NCBI RefSeq assembly: GCF_010672455.1
Contig: NZ_JAAHGO010000025.1
Location: 1 to 64,000 of the forward strand
Direction: 5' to 3'
DNA from: Okeania sp. SIO2C9
GTDB lineage: Bacteria; Cyanobacteriota; Cyanobacteriia; Cyanobacteriales; Microcoleaceae
DNA: 64,000 bases
Shown: positions 29,525 through 38,490 of the stretch, piece after piece
How positions within the stretch are numbered: position 1 is the first letter of the stretch
Layout: each line of letters begins with the position of its first letter
The notes under the pieces: generated by a model
Database searches by the model: none
The model's input: only the letters and a program-made list of their open reading frames with translations
Told to the model about the DNA's origin: nothing
Position numbers and translations under genes: made by a program

Positions 29525-32500
29525 TTACTTGTGAGTAAATGCCCAAACCCCATCCCAGTTTTTGGGCACACCAGTTACAGTTAATTTATCAATTCTTTCT
29601 AGATAAAGTTGAGCTGTTTTATCTGAAGAATTAACGGCTAATACTTTCTCAAAATAATCTTTAGCAGTAACAAAATCTCCTAACCGATAAAACTCTACAC
29701 CCAATGCAAAATCTGCTTGAGTTTTTAATTTTAATTCTCGTACATAATCAATTTCTCCATCTAGAACTTCATAAACATTAATAGCTTTATGTCTACCTTT
29801 TACAGATGCACGGTCTAAAAATCTAATTTGATATTTTTCTGTATCTTTCAAACCCTGAAAAACTGATTCAGAAATTAATAAAGAAACTCCGTAATATTTA
29901 GTTAAACTTTCCAAACGAGCTGTCAAATTCACATTATCAGAAAGTGCATCTCCTGACATCCGACCTTTCTCCCCAACTATACCTACCATCATGTGACCCC
30001 AATGAATACCTATACCAATTTTAATTGGGGGAAAATCTTCTGCTTTTAGGGTCTGATTATATTCTTGTAATTTCTTAAGTTGAGCAATAGCAGTTTCAAC
30101 GGCATCATCAGCGCTATCCGGGAATACTGCCATAATCCCATCTCCCATAAACTTAATAATCAAACCATTGCGATCGCGAATTTCTGGACAAACCTGTTGT
30201 AAATAACTATTGACATAAGCAAAAGTTTCTTGAGAAGTCATCTGCTCGGATAGGGTTGTGAAAGAGCGAATATCAGAAAAGAAAATTGCCATTTCTTTAC
30301 TTACTCTATCTCCTAATTTAACATTTATAATACTTTCTTTTGAGAGTAACTTCACATATTCGTGAGGAACAAAACGCTCATAAGAATTAGTAATTTTTGA
30401 TAATTGAATATGAGTTTTAATCCGAGTTAATAACTCATCTTTAGCAAAAGGTTTAGTTAAATAATCATTCGCACCAAATTGGAAACCCATAACCAAATCA
30501 GCCACTTGATTTTTAGCAGTTAACATTAAAATGGGCAAATTCTCCGCAGGATATGTTTCTCTAATTTTAGCGCAGACTTCATAACCAGACATATTTGGCA
30601 TCATTACGTCTAACAAAATTAGGTCAAAATTCTGATGTTTGGCTACAGCATCTAAAGCTTCTTTTCCATTTAATGCTTGAGTAATTTGATATTTATTGGC
30701 TGTCAAATGGTTAGTTAGAACTTGCACATTTATCGGTTCATCATCAACAACTAGAATATGGAAATCACCATCTGCTAAATGATTGTCATAGGGTTCGATG
30801 TTTGGGGATGTTTCTACGATCTCATTAACTCTAGAAACAGAAAGACTCAGAGGATCGGCGACATATTTTTCGGAAACGGGTAGAGTAAAACTCAAACTAG
30901 AACCGACACCAACTTGAGACTGTACCCAAATTTTACCCCCATGAAGTTCAACTAATTGCTTGGTGACAGCTAACCCTAAACCTGTACCACCGTATTTTCT
31001 AGCTGTGGAACCTTCTCCTTGTTCAAAAGATTTAAAAATGCTTTCTAATTGATCACTGGGAATACCAATACCAGTATCAGAAACAGTAATTATTATTTCC
31101 TGAAATGCTTGGGAGTTATAATTATTGGTAATTAGTGCTGCTGAGATTTCAACTTTACCAGAGTCAGTAAACTTGAGCGCATTGCCAATTAGGTTGTAGA
31201 GAATTTGTTGTAAACGGTTTTCATCAGCACTAACGAGAGGTAAATTTTTGGGGATAGCATTGATTAACTGTAGATTTTTATTTTTGCTGATCAATAGATT
31301 TAAGGTGACTACTGTTTCTACAACCACAAAAACATCAACTGCTTTAATCTGTAATTCTAGTCTATTGTATCTAATTTGGGAAAAGTCAAGAATGTCATTA
31401 ACTAGAGTAGAAAGACGACGAGCGCTAGATACAATCATAGTTAAGTTGGAAGTGATGGTTGTATTGAGATTTTGGGTTGGTTCTCCTAGAAGAAATTCAC
31501 CAATACCAATAATGCCATTCAGTGGGGTGCGGAGTTCATGGGAAGTGTTGGCTAAAAATTCGTCTTTGATGCGGTCTAATTTTTTCAGTTCTTGGTTTTT
31601 TGCTTCTAGGGTTTCAAAGGAGTTTTTGAGTTGTGTTGCCATCCGGTTAAATGACTGAGCAAGTTCTCCTACTTCATCCCCACGATCAATATGCAGTTGA
31701 TTTTCCCATTTGCCTTCCGCAATTTTTTTCGCAGCAGAATTAACTTGTAATATTGGTCTAGTAATCCAGTATGCAGTAAATATCCCAACTAAGATAGCGA
31801 TAATTAGAGCCGTAATACTCAATAAAATAGTAGTTCTGGTGTTGGCATCTATTTTTTCCATAAAGTCACTTTCGGGAACCACAACCACCACTAACCAATC
31901 AATACCCCGTCCGTCTCTAACTGGGATGACGCTAGCATAGTACCACTTTTTATTAATAAGAAAACTAAATTGTTTGCTGCGATTAACTTTTTCTAAACTA
32001 CCAAACATTTTTTCTAGGTGAGTTGCCGTAGCACTGACTACAGCATTATTGCTGTCAAAAGCGTGCAAGCGTTCTATGTTTCGTTCCCCATTAATTTTAG
32101 TAATTACAAAAGGTTCAATATCTTCGGAACTAGCAATTAGATTTCCAGAGTGCTCCATGATAAAGCTTTTGCCATTAGGACTAATCTTTAAGTTGTTGAG
32201 AAATTGAGTCATCTCAGTTAAGCGAGTTTCATTACCCAAAACTCCAATTAAATTATCGTCAGAATCAAAAATAGGTTTAACCGCAGCTATATCTAAAGAT
32301 GTGTTTTTGTCAGAAAAGCTAGGATAAATAGAACTCCATGTAGGTTCACCTATTTTTTCTGCTGCCTGATACCAGGGGCGAATGTGAGGATCATACTTTC
32401 TAATTTTCAATAATTTGCTGATATTAGCACGCTCATCTAACAGATAAGTTTCTCGTAATGGTTGAGTAGCTGTAGTCAGAATTCTCAAGACAATATCTCC

Positions 32501-32905
32501 ACTTTCAGGATTAATGTCAACGTTGATAAACTCTCCCTCTTCGTTACTAAAAAAAAGGTCGGTTTCCCACTCCTGATCTTTGACAATTTGCCAAAAGTAG
32601 AGCCGTATTGCACCAAAGTCGTAGAGATCAAAGTTGCCACTGGTAATAGCATCATTGGTTATTCTTAGAACTTGATGGGATTTGTCTAGATAATCTAGAA
32701 CATGCTGCTGAATACGAGTGCTAATTTCCAAAGTTAACTTACTCGCCAAAGTCTCAACTGATTCGCGTCCATTAGTAAAAGAAAAATATCCCACTAATCC
32801 CACAGCAGTAACAATTTGCAGAATAAAAGGGACAATGAGGACTGTTTTCAGGGGAAATTTGCTAAACATTTTGCCTAGTGTGAAATATAGAGGTCTAAAT
32901 AACAT
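29525..32905 (-). CDS. Receptor adenylyl cyclase, copy 2
   Basis: 1,126 residues with the same domain order as copy 1 and all key residues: RPWY in the Cache domain, SHELRTPLNG, NLIGNALKF, DTGIGIP, GGTGLGLA, receiver LLDVMMP, and cyclase FFSDIRSF, KFMGDG and GDALSDNVNLTAR (Asp seven residues before the catalytic Asn, hence adenylyl type). Its sensor domain is the most divergent of the three (SPNGKSFIMEHSGNLIASS against SPNGQSFIMERSGDLVVSS in copies 1 and 3), so it probably sees a different ligand. The C-terminal 140 residues are almost identical to copy 3, with few nucleotide changes over about 440 bases. Start MLFRPLYFTLGK equals that of copy 1. The upstream leader is shared with copy 1. Confidence 0.9.
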   Translation of the reverse strand: MLFRPLYFTLGKMFSKFPLKTVLIVPFILQIVTAVGLVGYFSFTNGRESVETLASKLTLEISTRIQQHVLDYLDKSHQVLRITNDAITSGNFDLYDFGAIRLYFWQIVKDQEWETDLFFSNEEGEFINVDINPESGDIVLRILTTATQPLRETYLLDERANISKLLKIRKYDPHIRPWYQAAEKIGEPTWSSIYPSFSDKNTSLDIAAVKPIFDSDDNLIGVLGNETRLTEMTQFLNNLKISPNGKSFIMEHSGNLIASSEDIEPFVITKINGERNIERLHAFDSNNAVVSATATHLEKMFGSLEKVNRSKQFSFLINKKWYYASVIPVRDGRGIDWLVVVVVPESDFMEKIDANTRTTILLSITALIIAILVGIFTAYWITRPILQVNSAAKKIAEGKWENQLHIDRGDEVGELAQSFNRMATQLKNSFETLEAKNQELKKLDRIKDEFLANTSHELRTPLNGIIGIGEFLLGEPTQNLNTTITSNLTMIVSSARRLSTLVNDILDFSQIRYNRLELQIKAVDVFVVVETVVTLNLLISKNKNLQLINAIPKNLPLVSADENRLQQILYNLIGNALKFTDSGKVEISAALITNNYNSQAFQEIIITVSDTGIGIPSDQLESIFKSFEQGEGSTARKYGGTGLGLAVTKQLVELHGGKIWVQSQVGVGSSLSFTLPVSEKYVADPLSLSVSRVNEIVETSPNIEPYDNHLADGDFHILVVDDEPINVQVLTNHLTANKYQITQALNGKEALDAVAKHQNFDLILLDVMMPNMSGYEVCAKIRETYPAENLPILMLTAKNQVADLVMGFQFGANDYLTKPFAKDELLTRIKTHIQLSKITNSYERFVPHEYVKLLSKESIINVKLGDRVSKEMAIFFSDIRSFTTLSEQMTSQETFAYVNSYLQQVCPEIRDRNGLIIKFMGDGIMAVFPDSADDAVETAIAQLKKLQEYNQTLKAEDFPPIKIGIGIHWGHMMVGIVGEKGRMSGDALSDNVNLTARLESLTKYYGVSLLISESVFQGLKDTEKYQIRFLDRASVKGRHKAINVYEVLDGEIDYVRELKLKTQADFALGVEFYRLGDFVTAKDYFEKVLAVNSSDKTAQLYLERIDKLTVTGVPKNWDGVWAFTHK

Positions 32906-32999
32906 AAAAGCTTTAGGTTTATTTCTAATATATCCCTGAACTTGAATTTGGTTGCTAATTAAAAAAAAAGAATGTTACAAGTTATAGGGAATAGACAAT

Positions 33000-33050
33000 A
33001 ATTAATAATTAATAATTAATAATTAATAATTAATAATTAATAATTAGGGC
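33000..33050. repeat. Heptanucleotide tandem repeat (AATTAAT type)
   Basis: Six to seven AATTAAT units upstream of copy 2; a shorter array of the same unit lies at the equivalent place upstream of copy 1 (about 29040-29060), so array length changed after duplication. The rest of the gap to copy 3 is low-complexity CTACTCCC sequence. Confidence 0.8.
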
Positions 33051-33233
33051 TTACCGATCTAATCTAAAAGCATTTATAGATAAAAGTTTTAGCCTTTTTA
33101 GAACTGGAAAAAGTACCTAGCTTTCAGCTCTTTATGCTCAAAAAGGTGCGCATTTTGGGCAGGAGAGTAGCCAAAAAATTACTCCCCTACTCCCTACTCC
33201 CCCGCTCCCCTACTCCCCTACTCCCTACTCCCT

Positions 33234-36200
33234 TTACTTCTGAGTAAATGCCCAAACTCCATCCCAGTTTTTGGGCACACCAGTTACAGTTAATTTATCA
33301 ATTCTTTCTAGATAAAGTTGAGCTGTTTTATCTGAAGAATTAACGGCTAATACTTTCTCAAAATAATCTTTAGCAGTAACAAAATCTCCTAACCGATAAA
33401 ACTCTACACCCAATGCAAAATCTGCTTGAGTTTTTAATTTTAATTCTCGTACATAATCAATTTCTCCATCTAGAACTTCATAAACATTAATAGCTTTATG
33501 TCTACCTTTTACAGATGCACGGTCTAAAAATCTAATTTGATATTTTTCTGTATCTTTCAAACCCTGAAAAGCTGATTCAGAAATTAATAAAGAAACTCCA
33601 TAATATTTAGTTAAACTTTCCAAACGAGCTGTCAAATTCACATGATCAGAAAGTGCATCTCCTGACATTCGATTTGGCTCTCCCACAATACCAACCATGA
33701 TAAAACCTACATGGATGCCAATTCCTACCTGAATTTGGGGTAAACCTTCTGCTTGTTGAGTCTGATTATATTCTTGTAATTTCCGAAGTTTACCTATAGC
33801 AGCTTGCAACGCATCATCAGCGCCTTCAAGAAATACAGCCATAATAGCATCTCCTATAAACTTAATAATTAAACCATTCCGGTCACGAATTTCTGGGGAA
33901 ACTTCTTGTAAATAACCATTGACAAAAGCAAAAGTTTCTTGAGGTGTCATGTTTTCAGATATAGTAGTAAAAGAGCGAATATCAGAAAAGAAAATTGCCA
34001 TTTCTTTACTTACTCTATCTCCTAATTTCACATCAAGAATATTTTCTTTTGATAGTAATTTAACATATTCGTAAGGGACAAAACGTTCGTAAGAATTAGT
34101 GATTTTTGATAATTGAATATGGGTTTTAATCCGAGTTAATAATTCATCTTTAGAAAAAGGTTTAGTCAAATAATCATTGGCACCAAATTGGAAACCCATG
34201 ACTAGATCGGCGACTTGATTTTTAGCAGTTAACATTAAGATGGGTAAACTTTGGGCAGGATATTTTTCCCGAATTTTAGCGCAGACTTCATAACCAGATA
34301 TCTGAGGCATCATCACATCTAGCAAAATCATATCGATATTCTTATTAGTCTCTAAAGCAGCTAAAGCTTCTTTTCCATTTAATGCTTGAGTAACTTGATA
34401 GTTATTAGCTTTTAAGTAGTTACTTAAAACTTGAATGTTTATAGGTTCATCATCCACAATTAAAATATGAAAATTACTATTAGCAATATCAGTATTGAGA
34501 GGAGTAATTTCTTGAGGTTTTTCTACTGAATCTACAAAATAACGAATACTATTGACCGTAGAAGTAGTAGAGGTTTCTGCTACAGATCCTTGTGAAATTG
34601 GTAGGGTAAAGTAAAATCGGGAACCAATACCAACTTCAGACTCCACCCAGATATGACCACCATGGAGTTCGACTAATTGTTTCGTGACTGCTAACCCTAA
34701 ACCTGTACCCCCATATTTTCTAGCTGTGGAACCTTCTGCTTGTTCAAAAGAGTTAAAGATGCGGTCTAGTTTATCACCGGGAATACCGATACCAGTATCT
34801 GAGACGACGATCCTCAGTTCTTGAAATTCCTCTATATTTTGATTGGAGTATTCTCGGGCCTGAATTTGTTGGTGGGGGTTTATAGAATTGTTGCGAATTA
34901 CTTCTGCCCAAATTTCGACTTTACCAGACTCAGTAAATTTAATAGCATTGCCAATTAAGTTATAGAGAATTTGTTGTAAACGATTTTCATCAGCACGGAC
35001 GGGGGGTAAGTCTTTAGGAATATTATTAACTAACTGTAGATGTTTATTTTTCCTGACCACAAATTTATTTAAGCTAACTACTGTCTCTACTACCCCATAA
35101 ATATTAATAGCTCTAATTTGTAACTCTAATGTATGGTGTCTGATTTTAGAGAAGTCAAGAATGTCGTTGACAAGATTAGATAGACGACGAGCACTAGAAA
35201 CTATCATGCTTAAGTTAGAACTAGTGATTGAATTTAGCTGTGGTTGATCTTCTTCTAAAAGAAATTCGCCAATACCAATAATGCCATTGAGGGGAGTTCG
35301 GAGCTCGTGGGAGGTGTTGGCTAAAAATTCGTCTTTGAGGCGGTCTAGTTGTTTGAGTTGTTCATTTTTTGCCTCTAAGCTTTCAAAGGAATTTTTGAGT
35401 TGGTTGGCCATGAGCTCAAAAGAGTTGGCAAGTTCACCTACTTCGTCGCGACGGTGAATATTAAGGGTGTTTTCCCAGTGGCCTGTAGCAATGTCTTTCG
35501 CAGCAGAATTAATTTGTAAAATTGGTTGAGTAACCCAGTGAGTAGTGGCTATTCCTACCAATATAGCTATCATCAAAGCACTAAAACTTAATAAAATAGT
35601 GGTCTTGGTGTTGGCGTTAATTTTTTCCATGAAGTCATTTTCAGGAACAACCACAACCACTAACCAATCAATACCTTTACCATCCTTAAGTGGCATGACT
35701 CTGGTATAGTACCAAGCTCCATCAATTAGAAATTTAAGTTTGCGATCGCTATTAATATTTTTAAAATCACCAAAATGTTCTTGCAGTTGTTCGACAGTAG
35801 CGCTTAGTGTAGGGTTATTACTTTCGATCGCAGGTAGACGTTGGATATTGCGCTTTTTGCCCTCTTCAGTAATGATAAATGGTGTCTTAATTTGAGAGCT
35901 GACTACTAAATCTCCTGATCGCTCCATAATAAAACTTTGTCCATTGGGACTGATATATAAGTTACTCAGGAAATTTGTAACTTGCACGAGAGTAGTTTTG
36001 TTCGAGAGAACTCCCACTAACTGCCCACTGGAGTTGAAAATAGGTCTGACTGCGGATATGTCTAAGGAGGTGTTTTGACGGGAAAAGGAGGCAAAAATTG
36101 GACTCCAGGTTGGTTCACCTAGCTGCTTTGCTGCTTTATACCATGGGCGATCGCGAGGGTCATAAGCTTTTCCTTTTAAATATTCGCTGATGTTACCCTC

Positions 36201-36635
36201 ATTATTAAGTAGGTAAGTTTCCCGAATAGGTTGAGTAGCAATGTTACGAATTTTAAAAAGAATATCTCCATTTTCTAAACGTTCAACCCCAATAAATTCT
36301 CCTTCTTTATTGCCAAAGAAAAGATAATCCTCCAAATCTTTTTCTTTTACCACTTGCCAAAAGTAAAGTCTCAGAGCAGCAAAATTATCAACATCCAAAT
36401 TTTCACTTTCTATGGCATCATTGGTTACTCTTAGAACTTGATGAGATTTATTTAGATATCCTAAAACGTGCTGTTCAATACCACTGCTAATTTTTTGGGT
36501 TAACTGGTTAGCAAGATTATCAACAGTTTGTCGCCCATTGATCAAAGAAAAATATCCTACTAATCCCACAGCACCAAAGATTTGTAGAACAAAAGGGACA
36601 ATGAGGACAGTTTTCAGGGGAAATTTGCTAAACAT
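33234..36635 (-). CDS. Receptor adenylyl cyclase, copy 3 (5' end altered by a TnpB element)
   Basis: 1,133 residues with the same architecture. Catalytic positions are kept: SHELRTPLNG, DTGIGIP, GGTGLGLA, REC LLDVMMP, cyclase FFSDIRSF, KFIGDA and GDALSDHVNLTAR. The sensor, kinase and receiver resemble copy 1, whereas the last 140 residues match copy 2. The start MFSKFPLK equals Met13 of the other copies. In-frame codons further upstream (TPLFFNLGK) still align with RPLYFTLGK, but a TAG precedes them where copies 1 and 2 have ATGTTATTTAGA. Thus the native start has been lost at the junction with the TnpB gene at 36666. The first 12 residues are not part of TM1, so the shortened protein may still insert and work. 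The original leader is also gone, so expression may be reduced or driven from the transposon. Confidence 0.85.
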   Translation of the reverse strand: MFSKFPLKTVLIVPFVLQIFGAVGLVGYFSLINGRQTVDNLANQLTQKISSGIEQHVLGYLNKSHQVLRVTNDAIESENLDVDNFAALRLYFWQVVKEKDLEDYLFFGNKEGEFIGVERLENGDILFKIRNIATQPIRETYLLNNEGNISEYLKGKAYDPRDRPWYKAAKQLGEPTWSPIFASFSRQNTSLDISAVRPIFNSSGQLVGVLSNKTTLVQVTNFLSNLYISPNGQSFIMERSGDLVVSSQIKTPFIITEEGKKRNIQRLPAIESNNPTLSATVEQLQEHFGDFKNINSDRKLKFLIDGAWYYTRVMPLKDGKGIDWLVVVVVPENDFMEKINANTKTTILLSFSALMIAILVGIATTHWVTQPILQINSAAKDIATGHWENTLNIHRRDEVGELANSFELMANQLKNSFESLEAKNEQLKQLDRLKDEFLANTSHELRTPLNGIIGIGEFLLEEDQPQLNSITSSNLSMIVSSARRLSNLVNDILDFSKIRHHTLELQIRAINIYGVVETVVSLNKFVVRKNKHLQLVNNIPKDLPPVRADENRLQQILYNLIGNAIKFTESGKVEIWAEVIRNNSINPHQQIQAREYSNQNIEEFQELRIVVSDTGIGIPGDKLDRIFNSFEQAEGSTARKYGGTGLGLAVTKQLVELHGGHIWVESEVGIGSRFYFTLPISQGSVAETSTTSTVNSIRYFVDSVEKPQEITPLNTDIANSNFHILIVDDEPINIQVLSNYLKANNYQVTQALNGKEALAALETNKNIDMILLDVMMPQISGYEVCAKIREKYPAQSLPILMLTAKNQVADLVMGFQFGANDYLTKPFSKDELLTRIKTHIQLSKITNSYERFVPYEYVKLLSKENILDVKLGDRVSKEMAIFFSDIRSFTTISENMTPQETFAFVNGYLQEVSPEIRDRNGLIIKFIGDAIMAVFLEGADDALQAAIGKLRKLQEYNQTQQAEGLPQIQVGIGIHVGFIMVGIVGEPNRMSGDALSDHVNLTARLESLTKYYGVSLLISESAFQGLKDTEKYQIRFLDRASVKGRHKAINVYEVLDGEIDYVRELKLKTQADFALGVEFYRLGDFVTAKDYFEKVLAVNSSDKTAQLYLERIDKLTVTGVPKNWDGVWAFTQK

Positions 36636-36665
36636 TTTGCCCAGGTTAAAGAATAGAGGTGTGAA

Positions 36666-37970
36666 CTACCCAATGCTATAGCTATTGCTACAGGATAGGT
36701 TTCCATCTTCGCTGGGAATAGCATCTAACAAAACTGATGTTTTGCCAGGTGACTTACATTCCCTCAGATTGGCAGTAGAGCTAGTTCCTAACTCCTGTTT
36801 TGAGTGCATTTGACATTTATCGTGCGACGGCAAATTACGCACTCGCAATATCCGCAAGGCTTCATTTTTGATATTGATTGCAGCATTAATCTCTCTATTA
36901 TGGGTTGTATGACAATGCTCGCAAGTCCAATTTTTCACATTCACAGACAAACTACCAACTTGATTTAAACAAATATTACAAGTTTGTGAATAAGGCAAAA
37001 AACGATCGACTTCTATATAAGTTTTTCCTTCTCTTTCTGCCTTATAACTAAGCATTGTTTCAAACATTCCCCAAGCACCATCACCAATAATAGATGCAGC
37101 TAAATTATTGTGTCTTGGTGCGCTACCAGGTGCGTCTTTTGCTGAGGTTGGGTCACACCGCTTTTTTATAGCCAGATTTTCCACTGCAATTACTTGGTTT
37201 TCGTTGACTATCTTGCGGGATAGCTTGTGTAGAAAATCTTCACGGCATCTAGCTATTTTCCCCTGTACTCTAGCTATTTTTATGCGTGCTTTAGTTTGGG
37301 CGTTGCTGCCTTTTTGTTTACGAGCTAATTTCTGCTGCTTCCGTTTGAGATTAAGAGTATATTTAGCAATATTCTTAGGATTTTTATATTTTGAACCATC
37401 TGATGTTATACAAAAATGAGTCGATCCTAAATCAATTCCTATTGCTTTTCCTTCTGCTGATTTTTCAGGATTTACTCGATCGTCTTCAACTAAAACAGAA
37501 ACAAAATATTTACCATCTGGATTAACAGAAACAGTTACAGTCTTGATTTCTCCTGAAAAATCTCTGTGGCGACGATAATAAACTAATCCAATTTTAGGTA
37601 GTTTGATATAGTTATCCTGAAATTCTACATTTTGAGGATAAGTAATAGATTGTCTACCTTTTTTAGACTTAAATTTTGGTAACTTAGCCTGTCTATCAAA
37701 GAAATTTTTGTAAGCTGTAGATAAGTTTAATGCTACTACTTGGAGACACTGAGAATAAGTATCTGTTTTTAGCCATTCATGCTCTTTTTTAAGTTGAGGA
37801 AGCATTTTTTGAATAGCTGCTCTACTGAGACTTTTTCCAGTATTTCTGTAGGTTTCATGGCATAAATTTAGTGAATAGTTCCAAAACCATCTACAACAAC
37901 CAAAGCTCTTCGCTAAAGCCAATTGCTGTTCTGATGTTGGATATATTCTATACTTATATGCCTGATACAT
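36666..37970 (-). CDS. tnpB: TnpB RNA-guided nuclease (IS200/IS605 family)
   Basis: 434 residues. N-terminal OrfB helix-turn-helix (YKYRIYPTSEQQLALAKSFG), RuvC-I GIDLGSTHF, RuvC-II VIAVENLAIKK and an intact zinc ribbon (CNIC, CEHC). RuvC-III reads HNREINAAINI, so Glu stands where the usual DRDxNAA has the catalytic Asp. TnpB makes guided double-strand breaks at vacated transposon sites with a guide RNA from the element's right end. No tnpA lies nearby, so movement would need a transposase in trans. The stop codon is only a few bases from the start of receptor copy 3, so the right end of the element coincides with the 3' end of the gene. The long C-terminal tail after the zinc ribbon is typical of cyanobacterial copies. 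Confidence 0.88.
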   Translation of the reverse strand: MYQAYKYRIYPTSEQQLALAKSFGCCRWFWNYSLNLCHETYRNTGKSLSRAAIQKMLPQLKKEHEWLKTDTYSQCLQVVALNLSTAYKNFFDRQAKLPKFKSKKGRQSITYPQNVEFQDNYIKLPKIGLVYYRRHRDFSGEIKTVTVSVNPDGKYFVSVLVEDDRVNPEKSAEGKAIGIDLGSTHFCITSDGSKYKNPKNIAKYTLNLKRKQQKLARKQKGSNAQTKARIKIARVQGKIARCREDFLHKLSRKIVNENQVIAVENLAIKKRCDPTSAKDAPGSAPRHNNLAASIIGDGAWGMFETMLSYKAEREGKTYIEVDRFLPYSQTCNICLNQVGSLSVNVKNWTCEHCHTTHNREINAAINIKNEALRILRVRNLPSHDKCQMHSKQELGTSSTANLRECKSPGKTSVLLDAIPSEDGNLSCSNSYSIG

Positions 37971-38490
37971 TTATCACTTATCTATAACAATGATAAAATT
38001 TTAGCATATATTTTTATGTATCCGCAACTATAGCGCTACGCAAATACGCTCTTGACATTCCTCTGTTCCCTTTTCCCACCAAAGTTTAAAGTTTATTGTC
38101 AAACGCCAAAAAACGTAGTGCTATATATTGATTGTGATTAATACCAACACCAAGACTCCACTATGATGCGGGACTTATCACAACATCAAATTATATCATG
38201 TCCGCTTGAATACTTATACTTTGGTGGAAGGAAGGCAGAGGGCAGCGGGAGCTCCTATGCTGTTTGCGTAGCATTCCGTAGGAAAGGGTTTCTTTCAATT
38301 GAAACTTAATTCTATACATGCTCCGATGCTACCGGACATGATATTAAAAGTAATATGTTTAATCCAACTTGATACGGTCTCGGGGTCTCCCGTTATCATC
38401 TGCGATTTAACGGGAGGAGAATTGCCGAGCTGTAAATTAAAAGGGTGTCGATTGCTGTTCAAATGCAGCACTAAAGAGTAGTATAAAATT
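37971..38490. other. Gap between two TnpB elements: family B variant and element end hairpin
   Basis: 38193-38344 is a family B variant with ends TATCATGTCCG and CGGACATGATAT and an inserted small palindrome (GCATTCCGTAGGAAA at 38270). 38386-38417 is a hairpin, TCTCCCGTTATC, loop, GATTTAACGGGAGG, nearly the same as the right-end hairpin after the broken TnpB (39947-39980). It may be this element's left end or a leftover right end of a neighbouring copy. A CTCTTGACATTC / AACGCCAAAAAACG stretch follows the first TnpB. Confidence 0.55.

Noticed and set aside
36666-37970. Nuclease-dead TnpB acting as an RNA-guided repressor of the receptor genes
   Set aside because: Only one catalytic residue differs, and conservatively; the idea is kept as a question in the findings, not as an annotation.
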